Assembly: GCA_009783315.1 (NCBI GenBank)
Contig: WRHI01000006.1
Span: forward strand, 1-53,017
Direction: 5' to 3'
Length of the DNA stretch: 53,017 nucleotides
DNA from: Peptococcaceae bacterium
Lineage (GTDB): Bacteria; Bacillota; Desulfitobacteriia; Desulfitobacteriales; Syntrophobotulaceae
Numbering within the stretch: position 1 is the first letter of the stretch; the number at the start of each line of letters is the position of its first letter. The position numbers and the translations under genes were made by a program. This document shows, one piece after another, positions 40,010 through 49,681 of this stretch. A model generated the notes under the pieces. That model was given only the letters and a program-made list of their open reading frames with translations. It was not told where the DNA came from and ran no database searches.

Positions 40010-40050
40010 CATAACAACCCCGGATAGGATGAGACGCTTACTGTCGCGGG

Positions 40051-40178
40051 AGTCCCAAGGAGCAGGTTGGCGCCCGGGATAATCCAAAAGCCCGCTTATT
40101 TTTGCGGGCTTTTCTAATGAATCGTCTGGCCAAAGACAAATTGGATTATCCCGGTCCCCAACCTGCTCCTCGTGCCTC
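40051..40178. repeat. Foldback element, family 2, copy C
   Basis: Arms 40061-40086 and 40142-40167 pair with few mismatches. Shares with copies A and B the end AGTCCCAAGG, the inner TCCAAAAGCCCGC and TTGGATT, and the other end TCGTGCCTC. The centre also has CCCGC...GCGGG followed by TTTTCT, a terminator-like hairpin (40090-40115). Confidence 0.85.
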
Positions 40179-40183
40179 GACGG

Positions 40184-40275
40184 CGCGGGGTCGTTTGCGG
40201 CCTTTTGTGGCCTCTGAATTGGGTTCTAAAGAAGAGGCCTTTGACGCTCGCGTCCGCAACGCAAAAGACCCGCGA
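40184..40275. repeat. Imperfect foldback between family 2 copies
   Basis: GCGGGGTCGTTTGCGG (40185-40200) pairs imperfectly with CCGCAACGCAAAAGACCCGC (40255-40274), and GGCCTCT with AAGAGGCC inside. Possibly a strongly diverged third element. Confidence 0.6.
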
Positions 40276-40309
40276 TTCAGGGACATTCAGACAGTATCCC
40301 TATACAGTT

Positions 40310-40445
40310 CAATGAGGCACGCGGTAGGGGTTGGGGAGGGGAAGAACCCAATTGTATCCCTGCCTGACGCGGCCCTTGAAAGGGGGAAAGAATTCGCGGG
40401 CTTTTGGATTCTTCCCCTCCCCAACCCCTACCGCGGTACTGTTAC
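40310..40445. repeat. Foldback element, family 2, copy B (inverted orientation)
   Basis: Ends CAATGAGGCACG (40310) and AGTAACAGT on the complementary strand (40437-40445). Arms of about 28 bp (CGGTAGGGGTTGGGGAGGGG type) are self-complementary. The core TCCAAAAGCCCGCGAATT and GCGTCAGGCAG is shared with copy A. Open frames over this region are shadows of the repeat. Confidence 0.88.
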
Positions 40446-40532
40446 TATCAAACTCGATCTCTGCCTCCCGCACCATCGGGTTGCAGACAAAACCCGCTTC
40501 AGGAAAGTGTTTTTAGCTGAACAGAGTCCTCG

Positions 40533-42974
40533 TTAAGGACTCCTCAACAGCCATCGACGCCATAGCAAGATTCCCGGAACACCAACAATAACAAATGCCG
40601 GCACAATCCACCAAAGCACATCCCAAGCTCGCCGGACATCCACGGTGCATATCGCTGTTTGGCCGCCTTCAGCAGTTTTTGCCGTTATAACGACTGTCCC
40701 CACATTTACAGCGGTCACAATGCCCTGATCGTCCACTGTGGCGATAGCAGGATCGCTGCTGTCCCACAGCACATCTTGAGTCACATCGGGGGACACATGG
40801 GCTGACAGCCGAAGGGTCTTGCCCACACCCATTGTGGCTCTGGTTTTGTTCAGAATCACATTGAGATCAACATAAACAAGCGCGTAGGCAGAAAATCTGT
40901 CCGTTTCAAAACTCAACAGCCCCGCTTCGTAATCGTGCCTGCCCTTAATAACCTCAACATCGCCGTTGTGAACACGGACAAGCTTGAATACCCTTCCTTC
41001 AGCGTCCAATCCTTCAGGTATTTCAAAGCTCAGACTGATTTTCTCCCTAAGAGCCGTCATCTTATCAGCCGGATTATCACCAACTTGCTTGAACACACTT
41101 ATGTCAAGATATAGACCAATATCGAAATCCCCCAGCATTGCGCTAACCAGGGCTTTATCTTCTTCATCCACCGCATCGCCGTTATCGCTAACGACAATGA
41201 ATATCCGCGCTTCCTCGCCCCCGGCAATCTGTTCCATTTCTTCTTCTAGAAACACAAGAAGGCTAAGCGGTTCAACCGGCGTATTTAAAATGGTTTCAGG
41301 AGCGCCGCCGCTTTTTTCCACAACAGCCATAATCACGCCCTCTTCGGGGTCGCCGGCCAAAATAGTTATGGCTGCCGCAGACCCGGCGTTATAGTTCTCT
41401 GTGGCAACATAGCGCACGAAATATGTCCCCGGTGCCAGCTCCACGAGGGACGTGCCGGTAATGGGCGTAAAGTTTGTGTCGCCGCTTCGGCCATACTCCA
41501 TATCCGGAGAAACACCTGAAACGGCACCGTCGTTCGCCTTATGCTTTGTTTCATCGGTTTTATTCAACCCTGTAGGCTCTGCCTGGTTGCCCTTGTTCAC
41601 GGTAAGAACAGCGGTAACCGGCGCGCCGGCACTATGGGTCGATGTTTCCGCCGTAACCAGACCGATGAGAAAAGTCCCCGCAGCCGTGATTGAGAGTGTC
41701 TTATTATCGGTGCCTATGGTTCCCGCGGCCTCATGGCTTGTCCCTTCTTCGATCGTATATATCCTTGTGCCCGCGTTGACGTCAACTTTGAATAGACTTG
41801 CGAGGGTGGAAAGATCAATGGCGGAGCCATTATACGTAACGACAGCGGCGCCGGGTTTGTTAACAACAGGCGATTTCCGGCGCGCGTCTAAATCAGAGGT
41901 GTCCGGTGCCACATTCTCATCAACGATGCCGTAGGTACCGCCGACAAGAAAACCATCCGGCGACAAAGCTGATATATTCGTCCCAATGTTAAACTCCGCC
42001 ACAGAATGGTTATTCACCAGAAAGCCGCCAGAAGGAATCCCTTCTTCTGAGGCATAACCCACAATCCCTCCGGCGCAGAGCCGGTAGATCTGCGTTGGTG
42101 TACCACAGTCCGCTCCGAGGACCGTCCTGTGCACCGCCGTATTGACGATCGCGCTCTTGATATTCGCCCCTGCCACGCCGCCGATATAGGCTGCGCTTTC
42201 ACCGTCGCGAAAATATTCCGTAAGGCGAACCCTACCGCCATAAACCTCGGCGCCGTTGATGGCGCCCACCGCCTCAACTCCCGTGCTGTTGTTTATGTCA
42301 CCCTCCCGAAAACAGCCTGCCACACCACCTAAATACGAAATATAGCCACAGTTCTTTATCTGAACCGTGGGATTGTTAATAAGGACATCCCGTATTTGCG
42401 CGCCGAAACTTATCCCTGTAATCACCCCGGCCGCGTTATCTTTATTAGAGTCTCCGTCCACATTAATAACCGGGCCTTCCAGCGTTAGATTGCGTATGAG
42501 ACTGTTTCCTAAGACACCAAACAGTCCGGCGGTCTCCACATTTCCATATCCGACAGTGTCAACCACCGTCAAGCCACTGATGGTATACCTGCCTCCATCG
42601 AAGATTATATCCATGTTCGGTATGCAGACAGGATACCAAAGATGCGCACTCAAATCAATGTCATCAGTAAGTATGACTTCCCAATCGCTGAAATCCACAT
42701 TGTTGTACACCTCGGATGCAAACAGGGCAAACTCTTCGGCATTGTCAATATACAGCACGTTATTTTCTGGGGCGCCATGGGCACCGCCCAAATAATCCGG
42801 TGCACAAAAATCGGCGCGCACCGGATGAAACCAGTAGTTCAGAGGCGGGGATTCCTCCGCCTGAGCCGGAACCTTCAACAGAGCCAATGACAAAACAAGG
42901 GCCAAAAAAGAAATCACACCCAGCACCAGAAGAACAAGCAAGGAGTCTCTATGCCGGAAAATCAAATCCTTCAT
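40533..42974 (-). CDS. Secreted/surface protein with beta-helix-like, MBG-like and Big_2 domains and a C-terminal anchor
   Basis: 813 residues. An N-terminal hydrophobic signal (about 12-38, ending AQA) is followed by a GLUG-like right-handed helix part (about 60-330; repeated glycine-rich turns such as TISGLTVVDTVGYGNVETAGLFG and YISYLGGVAG), an MBG-like bacterial surface module (about 370-530), an Asp/Glu-rich region, and a Big_2 immunoglobulin-like domain near the end (ATMGVGKTLRLSAHVSPD, WDSSDPAIATVDDQGIVTAVNVGTVVITA). A final transmembrane segment (about 788-806) has WLLRSP after it, so it is likely membrane-tethered rather than sortase-attached. Such proteins usually serve adhesion or display. 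It is flanked by the foldback cluster downstream and nothing obvious upstream. Confidence 0.8.
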   Translation of the reverse strand: MKDLIFRHRDSLLVLLVLGVISFLALVLSLALLKVPAQAEESPPLNYWFHPVRADFCAPDYLGGAHGAPENNVLYIDNAEEFALFASEVYNNVDFSDWEVILTDDIDLSAHLWYPVCIPNMDIIFDGGRYTISGLTVVDTVGYGNVETAGLFGVLGNSLIRNLTLEGPVINVDGDSNKDNAAGVITGISFGAQIRDVLINNPTVQIKNCGYISYLGGVAGCFREGDINNSTGVEAVGAINGAEVYGGRVRLTEYFRDGESAAYIGGVAGANIKSAIVNTAVHRTVLGADCGTPTQIYRLCAGGIVGYASEEGIPSGGFLVNNHSVAEFNIGTNISALSPDGFLVGGTYGIVDENVAPDTSDLDARRKSPVVNKPGAAVVTYNGSAIDLSTLASLFKVDVNAGTRIYTIEEGTSHEAAGTIGTDNKTLSITAAGTFLIGLVTAETSTHSAGAPVTAVLTVNKGNQAEPTGLNKTDETKHKANDGAVSGVSPDMEYGRSGDTNFTPITGTSLVELAPGTYFVRYVATENYNAGSAAAITILAGDPEEGVIMAVVEKSGGAPETILNTPVEPLSLLVFLEEEMEQIAGGEEARIFIVVSDNGDAVDEEDKALVSAMLGDFDIGLYLDISVFKQVGDNPADKMTALREKISLSFEIPEGLDAEGRVFKLVRVHNGDVEVIKGRHDYEAGLLSFETDRFSAYALVYVDLNVILNKTRATMGVGKTLRLSAHVSPDVTQDVLWDSSDPAIATVDDQGIVTAVNVGTVVITAKTAEGGQTAICTVDVRRAWDVLWWIVPAFVIVGVPGILLWRRWLLRSP

Positions 42975-43270
42975 GTTGGGCGACCCCCGCCTGCCCTTCT
43001 CGTCGTCATCAGCCTTATCTTACTCTGCATTCGGTTACCCCTCCTCCATGGATTATTTATGATGCAAATGATGTCTTACTCATAATAATTGCCAACTGAC
43101 ATGAGAATATGCAGCACCGCAAAAAGCTGTAACTATACATAAAGAAATCGGGCGCACCATGAAAAAACGCCCTGTTGTTCCCAACAACGCGTTTAACTTC
43201 CCTATCTGCAACTGGGCCGCACAACCATCTCTGGACTTCAGCTCCAAACCCCCCTTTTCCTCCCCGGACT
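42975..43270. other. Spacer after the molybdoenzyme operon
   Basis: No gene seen. A GGGCG...CGCCC hairpin (43150-43172, minus orientation followed by GATTTCTTT) about 100 bp after the chaperone gene may be a weak terminator. The rest holds nothing recognisable. Confidence 0.5.
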
Positions 43271-43960
43271 CTACTCAACGAATCCATTAACCCAAGCAAG
43301 CACCATCGTCAAATGCCCTCTATAGAAATCAGTCTTCGCCGCTGGCAAAGCCTTTTTGACGAACAGCGGCACCCATTCACCGAGATGAACACTGTGGAAC
43401 ACCTCTTGCTGTTTAAGCAGCTCTTCAGCCGCCTCCTCGTCTCCCCTTTGCCAGGCCTCAGCTTCTTTTTCCGCCAAGCGATGCATATAATCCATCTCCA
43501 CGCCGATATAATCCAAACGTTCCCCCGCGTTCTCCGCCAGGGCCAAGCCCGATTCCCGATAGATTCCCGTCAGTTCCTGCAGCAATTCAATGACATTGGG
43601 TCTGCTCCTGGACCATACAGCTTCGCAAGGGGGCGGTGGACTGTCTTTGGGATTCACGCCCCTATACAAGTAAGTGCGATCCTTACCCAAAACATTTGAA
43701 AGCTCGGCAGCCGCCACATCCGCGTTGTCATCCAAGAACTGCAGCATAAGTGATGCGCCGGCAGACAGATCACCAGGGAGAGCCTGGTCAGAGGCCAGGC
43801 TCTCCAGCGTCGCGCGAAACCCGGCGCTGCGGATCTTATCAACAAAACCAAGATCCGGCAAGGTGATAAAATGAACATTGAGGAAAGAACCGAACGAGGC
43901 GCGTGTGCGGGCACTCTCAGCCATTTCTTCCATATTGAGGCTTGTTTCGTTGTGATCCAT
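43271..43960 (-). CDS. TorD/DmsD-family molybdoenzyme maturation chaperone
   Basis: 229 residues from ATG 43960, which has GGGGAGG 8 bases upstream; a frame 22 codons longer has none. All-helical TorD-like protein with the signature YRGVNPKDSPPPPCEAVW, close to the consensus E..YxxLF-type loop of the family, and later DYMHRLAEKEAEAW. Such chaperones bind the Tat signal of a partner molybdoenzyme and hold it until the cofactor is in place. It is the last gene of the minus-strand operon with the catalytic, FeS and NrfD subunits, so its client is the enzyme encoded at 45900-48620. Confidence 0.92.
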   Translation of the reverse strand: MDHNETSLNMEEMAESARTRASFGSFLNVHFITLPDLGFVDKIRSAGFRATLESLASDQALPGDLSAGASLMLQFLDDNADVAAAELSNVLGKDRTYLYRGVNPKDSPPPPCEAVWSRSRPNVIELLQELTGIYRESGLALAENAGERLDYIGVEMDYMHRLAEKEAEAWQRGDEEAAEELLKQQEVFHSVHLGEWVPLFVKKALPAAKTDFYRGHLTMVLAWVNGFVE

Positions 43961-44145
43961 GCAACGGTCCTCCCCTTTGTCAATTGACAATGAATTTTTT
44001 TGACGCAACTCGCTATACGTGTTCAATGCCGTATTGAGGCGTCATTTTCTAGTGTACCCGTAACAAGCGCCCTTCATTTTCTCGGGATTTCACGTCATCC
44101 TGATTAGGCGAAGTGTGCGGTTTACGCTTCATCTTGGGCAAGCGT

Positions 44146-45270
44146 CTACGCCTCAGCTTCCGTTTCGGCTTCTGCAGGCGCTTTCGCCTCTTCAGTTTCT
44201 GCGGACGCCTCAACTGCGGCCGGTGCGTCACCAAAGAAGTTTTTACCCAGAACAAACAGGAACACCGCCAGACCAAGGCCGCCGAGCATCCCGCCGATTT
44301 CAACAATTGACGGGAAATAGCCGATTGTTCCCCCTTCAAAAGGTAATGCCTGTCCGGCGACCAGCAGATTGATCTTCGCCAGCAGAACACCGCAGACGGC
44401 CAACACCGCGGCCAGTTTGACCGCACCGGCCCTGGCGCCTTTCCAAAGAAGCAGTACGAAAGGCAATGCAACGCCCAGGACGACCCAGCCCCAATAGAAC
44501 GGCGCCAAACTGCCGGTCAACAGCAGTTTCGTCCCGGCCGCTTCTTGCGAAGCACCCATATAGTTGCCCGCGAACATTTCAATCAAGCTGAAAATCAGCA
44601 GCAACGGCAGCAACCCTATCAGAATCTTTTTCAGCGACTCGAAGGCGTCTCCCTTCGCCGCCAGCAGCACGGCGACCGCAACTACGATGGCTTCCACTAA
44701 GAAAACCACCGGAATCAAGGCGCTGTTCCAAACAGTCACCGGATTAACCGCCAGAATCCATCCTTCAATCAGGACAATGCCCAAGGCGGTCACAGCCGTC
44801 AGCCCCAGCAGCCATTTGCTCGTTTCTTTACGGAAGAAACAAATCAGCACCAAGACCACTGTTACCAAAAGGAAAAGAAAATCCCAGACGAACATCGATG
44901 TGAAATTCGGGGAAACAAAGAAGTTGTAAATCCGCACAGGTTGGCCAAGATCCAGCAGAATCATAAAGCCGGCGGCAATATAGCTGGCAGCGGCGCCTAT
45001 CAACAGCGAACGACGCCAATCCTTCAAGGCGGGCAGGATGCCCCAATCACCCGCGGCAGCCATCATAACCAGACCGCTGCCGGCGCCGGCCAACAGGAAG
45101 AAAGCGGCGATATAGACACCCCAGGGGATGGTATCAGCCAAAACAGACGGTCCCACAATAAGCTGAACCACCCAGCAGGCAACGCCGATTACGGCCAGCA
45201 AACCGGCAACCGGCAAAATCAGATTGCCCGCGGTTGATCTTTTCGCTTCGTTTGAAGCACTGTTAGTCAT
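44146..45270 (-). CDS. NrfD/PsrC-type membrane subunit of the molybdoenzyme complex
   Basis: 374 residues with about nine membrane helices (for example LILPVAGLLAVIGVACW, GVYIAAFFLLAGAGSGLV, SLLIGAAASYIAAGFMILL, ALIPVVFLVEAIVVAVAVLL). Family NrfD/PsrC anchors the FeS and catalytic subunits and exchanges electrons with (mena)quinone. The segment DLGQPVRIYNFFVSPNFTSMFVWDF is typical. The C-terminal tail is Ala/Glu-rich (about 350-374, APAEAETEAEA), an unusual low-complexity end. It follows the FeS gene by 15 bp. Confidence 0.93.
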   Translation of the reverse strand: MTNSASNEAKRSTAGNLILPVAGLLAVIGVACWVVQLIVGPSVLADTIPWGVYIAAFFLLAGAGSGLVMMAAAGDWGILPALKDWRRSLLIGAAASYIAAGFMILLDLGQPVRIYNFFVSPNFTSMFVWDFLFLLVTVVLVLICFFRKETSKWLLGLTAVTALGIVLIEGWILAVNPVTVWNSALIPVVFLVEAIVVAVAVLLAAKGDAFESLKKILIGLLPLLLIFSLIEMFAGNYMGASQEAAGTKLLLTGSLAPFYWGWVVLGVALPFVLLLWKGARAGAVKLAAVLAVCGVLLAKINLLVAGQALPFEGGTIGYFPSIVEIGGMLGGLGLAVFLFVLGKNFFGDAPAAVEASAETEEAKAPAEAETEAEA

Positions 45271-45285
45271 ATTTTCACCTTCTCC

Positions 45286-45888
45286 CTATATATAGAATAC
45301 TTTCGGTTTGGTACCGGCTTCCGGTTTAAGAGTCTTGGCGTTGGGATTGTCCGTCAGCAGCTTCGCCACCTGGCTGGCGGGGTCATCCAGATCGCCAAAG
45401 AAAAGGGCTTTCGCGGGACAGGTCTGCACGCAGGCCGGGTTTTTCCCTTCCTCCACCCGTTGGGCACAGAAGGTGCATTTCTCAACGGTTCCCACTTTAT
45501 GCTCCCCGTAAACCGCTTTTTCGTACTCGGTAAGACCTTCGTCAAAATAGCCTTTATCATTGCTTCTGACATAGGCTCTGACGTTATAGGGGCAAGCTGT
45601 CATGCAGTAACGGCAACCAATGCATTTTTTGGCGTCAATTGTAACCATGCCGTTAGCGTCCATTTTGGTTGCTTTGACCGGACAGACCTTGGCGCAGGAC
45701 GGGTCTTCGCAATGGTTACAGAGAAGCGGCAGGGCATGCATCGCCGCTTGCGGATACTTCCCTGATTCTGTGATGATAACTTTGCGCCAAAAAACCCCTG
45801 GGCCTGTTCCGTTTTCATGCTTGCAGGCGATAGAACAGGCGTTGCAGCCGATACACCGGCTGAGGCTAATTACCATTCCGTATCTCAA
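45286..45888 (-). CDS. 4Fe-4S electron-transfer subunit of the molybdoenzyme complex
   Basis: 200 residues, DmsB/PsrB/NrfC type. Four Cys clusters: CIGCNACSIACK at the N-terminus, CNHCEDPSCAKVCP, CIGCRYCMTACPYN and CTFCAQRVEEGKNPACVQTCP, so four 4Fe-4S clusters in two ferredoxin pairs. It carries electrons between the NrfD-type subunit and the molybdenum subunit. No own Tat signal, so it travels with the catalytic subunit. It lies 11 bp after the catalytic-subunit stop. Confidence 0.96.
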   Translation of the reverse strand: MRYGMVISLSRCIGCNACSIACKHENGTGPGVFWRKVIITESGKYPQAAMHALPLLCNHCEDPSCAKVCPVKATKMDANGMVTIDAKKCIGCRYCMTACPYNVRAYVRSNDKGYFDEGLTEYEKAVYGEHKVGTVEKCTFCAQRVEEGKNPACVQTCPAKALFFGDLDDPASQVAKLLTDNPNAKTLKPEAGTKPKVFYI

Positions 45889-45899
45889 GATTACACCTC

Positions 45900-48620
45900 C
45901 TATACTTTATAGATTTTGACGGCGGGTCCCGATTCCACCCCGGCTGTCAAGGGGTCAACGCCTCTGTTCTTTTCATCAATGTTGCAAAGAGCGTTAAAAT
46001 ATGGCCCCTCGGCAGTAATCGGATTGGCCTTGGACGACGACGCGCCATGACCGGACGGGAAGCCCAGAACTTCCGGATGAATCAGTTCCGTGACCTTCAC
46101 ATAACCTTCGGCTTTGCCATAACGGGACTCCACGCAGACCTTGTCTCCATCCTTAATCCCCTTCTCCTCCGCTGTCGCCGTGTTGATCCAGATAGAGAAT
46201 TCATAAGGATCGAATTTCTTCATGGTCTCATGCAGCCAGACGTTGCCAAAGGTATCGCCGCAGAAAAAAGGCGCCATAGGGGTCTTCCAGTTGATGGCCC
46301 ACAAGTCGTACTCGGGCGGAGGATTGAATTCCGGACAGGTCATCCACTTAGGAATCGGTGTGAACGCCTCGAAGAAATAATCCATATCGCCTTCCCAGCC
46401 GGGAACTTCACTCAAGCCGGCCGCCTCCAGATTCTCTTTGAACTTCTTGGCAACCCTCAACAGGTTGATATAATAGATCGGCGTCCTTGTTTGGTTATCC
46501 GGCTGATAATAGTAGTTGTAATTCTTGGCGCCTCTCGTGGAGTAGAAATAAACCGGACCGCTCTCATCGGTGATATCATCCAGTTTCTTGTCCGCGCCAT
46601 AGGTCTGTTTCAGTGAAGCTTCCGACCATTCCCTGAGCGTGAACTTCTTGCCGGTATCCAGAGGAGCGTTGCGCAGTGAGTTATTGGCCTTCGCCGCCAT
46701 CCCGTCCGGTCCGGTCATAATGCCCAGCTTATCGGCAAGGTCAACCAGAACTTCGTCCATATTGCGGGAGTCGTAAGGTTTGGTTATCTTGGAAGCATCC
46801 CTGAAGAGGAAAACGTTGAGGCCCCTGCTGCTGTCGACCATGACTTTGTGCCCGGGCGGGGCGCTGCTGCCGCCATGGAACGTATCCTTCTCCAGGAAAG
46901 AACTGTCAGGCAGCACAATATCGGCCAGAATGGCATTCTCGTCATAGGTCAAAGCAAAAACGAAGTGGAACGGCACCGCGGCCCAAGCTTTCTCAAAAGC
47001 CTCACGGTCGAATCCCGAACGGACAGGACCGCCGCCGCAGGACATCAAAGCCTCAATACGATAATCCATATGGTATTTTTCCGGCTCCAGAATGGTCTTC
47101 GGCAACGCCCAAACCAACGTATGGGAAACCGGGTAAAACTGGCGCAAATCCGCGAAATTCAGCGGCCAACTCCACGGGTAACCGAAATAATCGGCGCCGG
47201 CTTCATAGTTCGCTATACGAATCCCTTCCTCATCGGGCTTGAGCCAATCCGGATGGGGCATCGAACAACCGCTCATGCCGCCGGGAACCTCGATAGCACC
47301 GACCATCTGACAGATAATCTTGGTAACGAAGTCCTGCATCGGTCCCTCGTTGGTATGCTGATAAGGGCCTCTCTCACTAACGATGCCCACGGGCCGGAGC
47401 GGGAACGTGAACCCGTCGATATCGACCGTAGCGCCGATTTGGGCATGCTCAACGAAATCATTGGCGATGCGTCGCACCGTCGCGGCTGAAATTGTCGTAT
47501 GCTGCTCAGACCATTCGGGCGTATACTCTTCCATCTGATCCTTAACCAACTGGAAGGCGGGATGACATGTCACACCGTTAACCGTATAGGTTCCTTCCAA
47601 GGCACAATCCATATAATCAGGCGTGTCAAAAGGAACAGCGCGGCCGGCAGCCTCATTCCACATCAAAGGCTTGCCGCTGCCGTCTTTCACAAACTCGCCT
47701 TCCGGATCGATCAGGTAAGGACCGTTTGTCCGAGCTTTCAGATACCAAATATCCAGCGTGCCGATCTCATAGAGCATGGTATGCAGCATCGCCAAGAAGA
47801 AAGCCAACTCCGAGCCGGGCCGGATGGGAACCCACTCCGCGTATTTGGAAGCTTCCTGACTGCAACGCGGGTCAATATCAATGATTTTGCAGCCGCGTTC
47901 GATCGCGTCAAGAACATTCCGTGTCCCGGGGGATGAATTGGCGATGTTCGGTCCCAAAGTGTGACCGACATCAATGAAATAGTTACAGCGATCCAAATCA
48001 GGCACGCCATCGGGGCCTCTCTGATGAGTTATGTGGCCGGCGATATGGTAAGCACAGGCCGAACCACGGGACGGCACGTCGTTAGGTGTGCCAAAAGCCT
48101 GCTCAAAGTTTCCCAGCAAGGCGCTTCTGACACCAAAGCCGCTGACACAAACCAATTTCCTTGGGTCACTCTCTTTGATGGGTTTCAGGCGATCAGCCAC
48201 AGTTTGCAGCGCCTCATCCCAGGAGATTTCCACAAACCCCGGATCCACATCGAGCCCTTTCTGGGGATTGGTCCGTTTGAGCGGTTTCTTAACCCGCCAA
48301 GGATTGTACATTTGCATGATGGAAGCGTTGCCGCGGGGACAAAGGGCGCCAAAGTTCTGACGACCTTGAGGATCTCCCTCCACCTTGACAACGACCCCGT
48401 CCACAACATGGACGCGCTGCTGGCAGTCTCCTTGCATGCACATTTTGCAAACGCCCGGATACCAGCCGTCATCAGCGGCGGGAGCTGCGTTCGCTTCCAA
48501 CACGCCGACGCCATTTCCGCCCAACAGCTGATCGCCCGCCGCCACAGCAGCCGCCGTGGCCGCAGACACTTTCAGAAATGTCCGCCGAGACATTTTGTTA
48601 GCCAAACTATCTTTACTCAA
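45900..48620 (-). CDS. Molybdopterin oxidoreductase (DMSO reductase family) catalytic subunit
   Basis: 906 residues. Tat signal SRRTFLKVSAATAAAVAAG at residues 11-29. 4Fe-4S binding set C-KM-C-MQGD-C...LCPRGNAS (about 57-95). Cofactor-binding domains follow, with SRGSACAYH near 185, whose Cys is the likely molybdenum ligand as in polysulfide/thiosulfate/arsenate-type enzymes, and the C-terminal IHPEVLGFPSGHGASSS region. Exported, membrane-attached through the two partners. The substrate cannot be fixed: polysulfide, thiosulfate, arsenate or tetrathionate are all possible. The start is a TTG (48618-48620) with GAAAGGAGAG upstream. The gene leads an operon with FeS, NrfD-like and chaperone genes. 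Confidence 0.93.
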   Translation of the reverse strand: MSKDSLANKMSRRTFLKVSAATAAAVAAGDQLLGGNGVGVLEANAAPAADDGWYPGVCKMCMQGDCQQRVHVVDGVVVKVEGDPQGRQNFGALCPRGNASIMQMYNPWRVKKPLKRTNPQKGLDVDPGFVEISWDEALQTVADRLKPIKESDPRKLVCVSGFGVRSALLGNFEQAFGTPNDVPSRGSACAYHIAGHITHQRGPDGVPDLDRCNYFIDVGHTLGPNIANSSPGTRNVLDAIERGCKIIDIDPRCSQEASKYAEWVPIRPGSELAFFLAMLHTMLYEIGTLDIWYLKARTNGPYLIDPEGEFVKDGSGKPLMWNEAAGRAVPFDTPDYMDCALEGTYTVNGVTCHPAFQLVKDQMEEYTPEWSEQHTTISAATVRRIANDFVEHAQIGATVDIDGFTFPLRPVGIVSERGPYQHTNEGPMQDFVTKIICQMVGAIEVPGGMSGCSMPHPDWLKPDEEGIRIANYEAGADYFGYPWSWPLNFADLRQFYPVSHTLVWALPKTILEPEKYHMDYRIEALMSCGGGPVRSGFDREAFEKAWAAVPFHFVFALTYDENAILADIVLPDSSFLEKDTFHGGSSAPPGHKVMVDSSRGLNVFLFRDASKITKPYDSRNMDEVLVDLADKLGIMTGPDGMAAKANNSLRNAPLDTGKKFTLREWSEASLKQTYGADKKLDDITDESGPVYFYSTRGAKNYNYYYQPDNQTRTPIYYINLLRVAKKFKENLEAAGLSEVPGWEGDMDYFFEAFTPIPKWMTCPEFNPPPEYDLWAINWKTPMAPFFCGDTFGNVWLHETMKKFDPYEFSIWINTATAEEKGIKDGDKVCVESRYGKAEGYVKVTELIHPEVLGFPSGHGASSSKANPITAEGPYFNALCNIDEKNRGVDPLTAGVESGPAVKIYKV

Positions 48621-49282
48621 TCCTCAACTCTCCTTTCACATCCATTTTTGCTATGAAATCCCTTCGTTGCTGTTGATACCACATCATCTCTCGATCCGAA
48701 ACACAATCCTGCCGCAGCATGCGAACCTACCGCGCTCAACGGCTAAACTCCCCCTTTCCCAATTGAAAAGGTATACTAAGTGCTAAAGTATGCTTATGCT
48801 CGTCTTTGTCAAACAATGACTGCCCGGTTATGCGCCTCCCCTCTCCTTCATATTGGGTCTAACCCCAATTCTCTAAAAACAGAAACAAAAAACCACAGCA
48901 ACGAAAGAAAGTAAAGCCTGAAACAAGAGGAATCCTGGAAAACCCGTTTGTAGCAAATCAACGGGAATGAGATAGAAAAAACACTGATCCCAGATAGAAA
49001 TGACGGATTTTGTGAAATAATGCACAATTAGGTCTAAATAGAGATAGTTTTAGTTCATAACCCTTTGCATCTGCATCCTACAATCAATCAATCAGTGTGT
49101 CATACTTTACAGTTCGTGTGTAGTTGTGTCTGTTATGTCCGCAATGTTGTTCTTTCAGCCGGTCAAACGCCTATTGTGATAGTTCTTTGCCTCCCATGCT
49201 GTTCTTAAGCTTGTTTTGTTCTTCTAAGGCCATCATAGCACCTTGTCTTAGGGAATGCAAGAGTTTTTCTTCTTGCGGTGTT
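48621..49282. other. Long spacer upstream of the molybdoenzyme operon
   Basis: About 660 bases with no gene seen. A TTGACA on the minus strand (48807-48812) with a poor -10 TACTTT 16 bp further is a weak promoter candidate for the operon. The stretch 48890-49280 is AT-rich and shows neither an RNA gene nor a terminator I can support. Confidence 0.5.
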
Positions 49283-49560
49283 GTTACCGATCAGACCCCA
49301 GCCGGAGGGGCAGGGGGGGCGGTGGGCACAAGGCGGAGCGTGAGGCGCGTCCGCCGAGCCGTGCTCCGTGTCGGCGCATCTCTAGGGCATCTGCGCAGAG
49401 AGCGCAAAATAAGGCAGCCTTGCGCTCTTTTTCTGCTCCGATGCCCAAGAGCTGCTGCCGCCCCTCCCGCAAAGGCTTGGTGGACGCGCCTCACGCTCCG
49501 CCCTGTGCCCACCGCCCCTCCTGCCCCTCCGGCTGAGGTCTGATCGGTCTGATCTGTAAC
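49283..49560. repeat. Large foldback element, family 1, copy 2 (278 bp)
   Basis: Ends GTTAC...; arms pair over about 80 bp with CAGACCCCAGCCGGAGGGGC and GGCGGAGCGTGAGGCGCGTCC on one side and their complements on the other. The inner stem/loop AGCGCAAAATAAGGCAGCC matches copy 1 at 37061-37080. The right arm carries a 9-bp duplication (GATCAGACC twice in reverse complement). It sits 120 bp before the kinase gene. Frames read over it are artefacts. Confidence 0.9.
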
Positions 49561-49681
49561 CAGACGGCAACTGAGCGACGCCTACTATGGTGCGAGGGCC
49601 GATGCCAAATCCTATGCAATAGCAAGGATTTATGATATACTCAACCCAGAAAAACTGACTTGAGGAGATGATGGGATCGCA

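Noticed and set aside
40051-40445. A CRISPR array in the repeat cluster
   Set aside because: Repeats are inverted and irregular, without constant direct repeats and spacers or cas genes.
40102-40536. A 144-codon plus-strand frame in the foldback cluster
   Set aside because: Matches the translated copy at the window end only because both are copies of the same foldback element; no SD or protein-like constraint.
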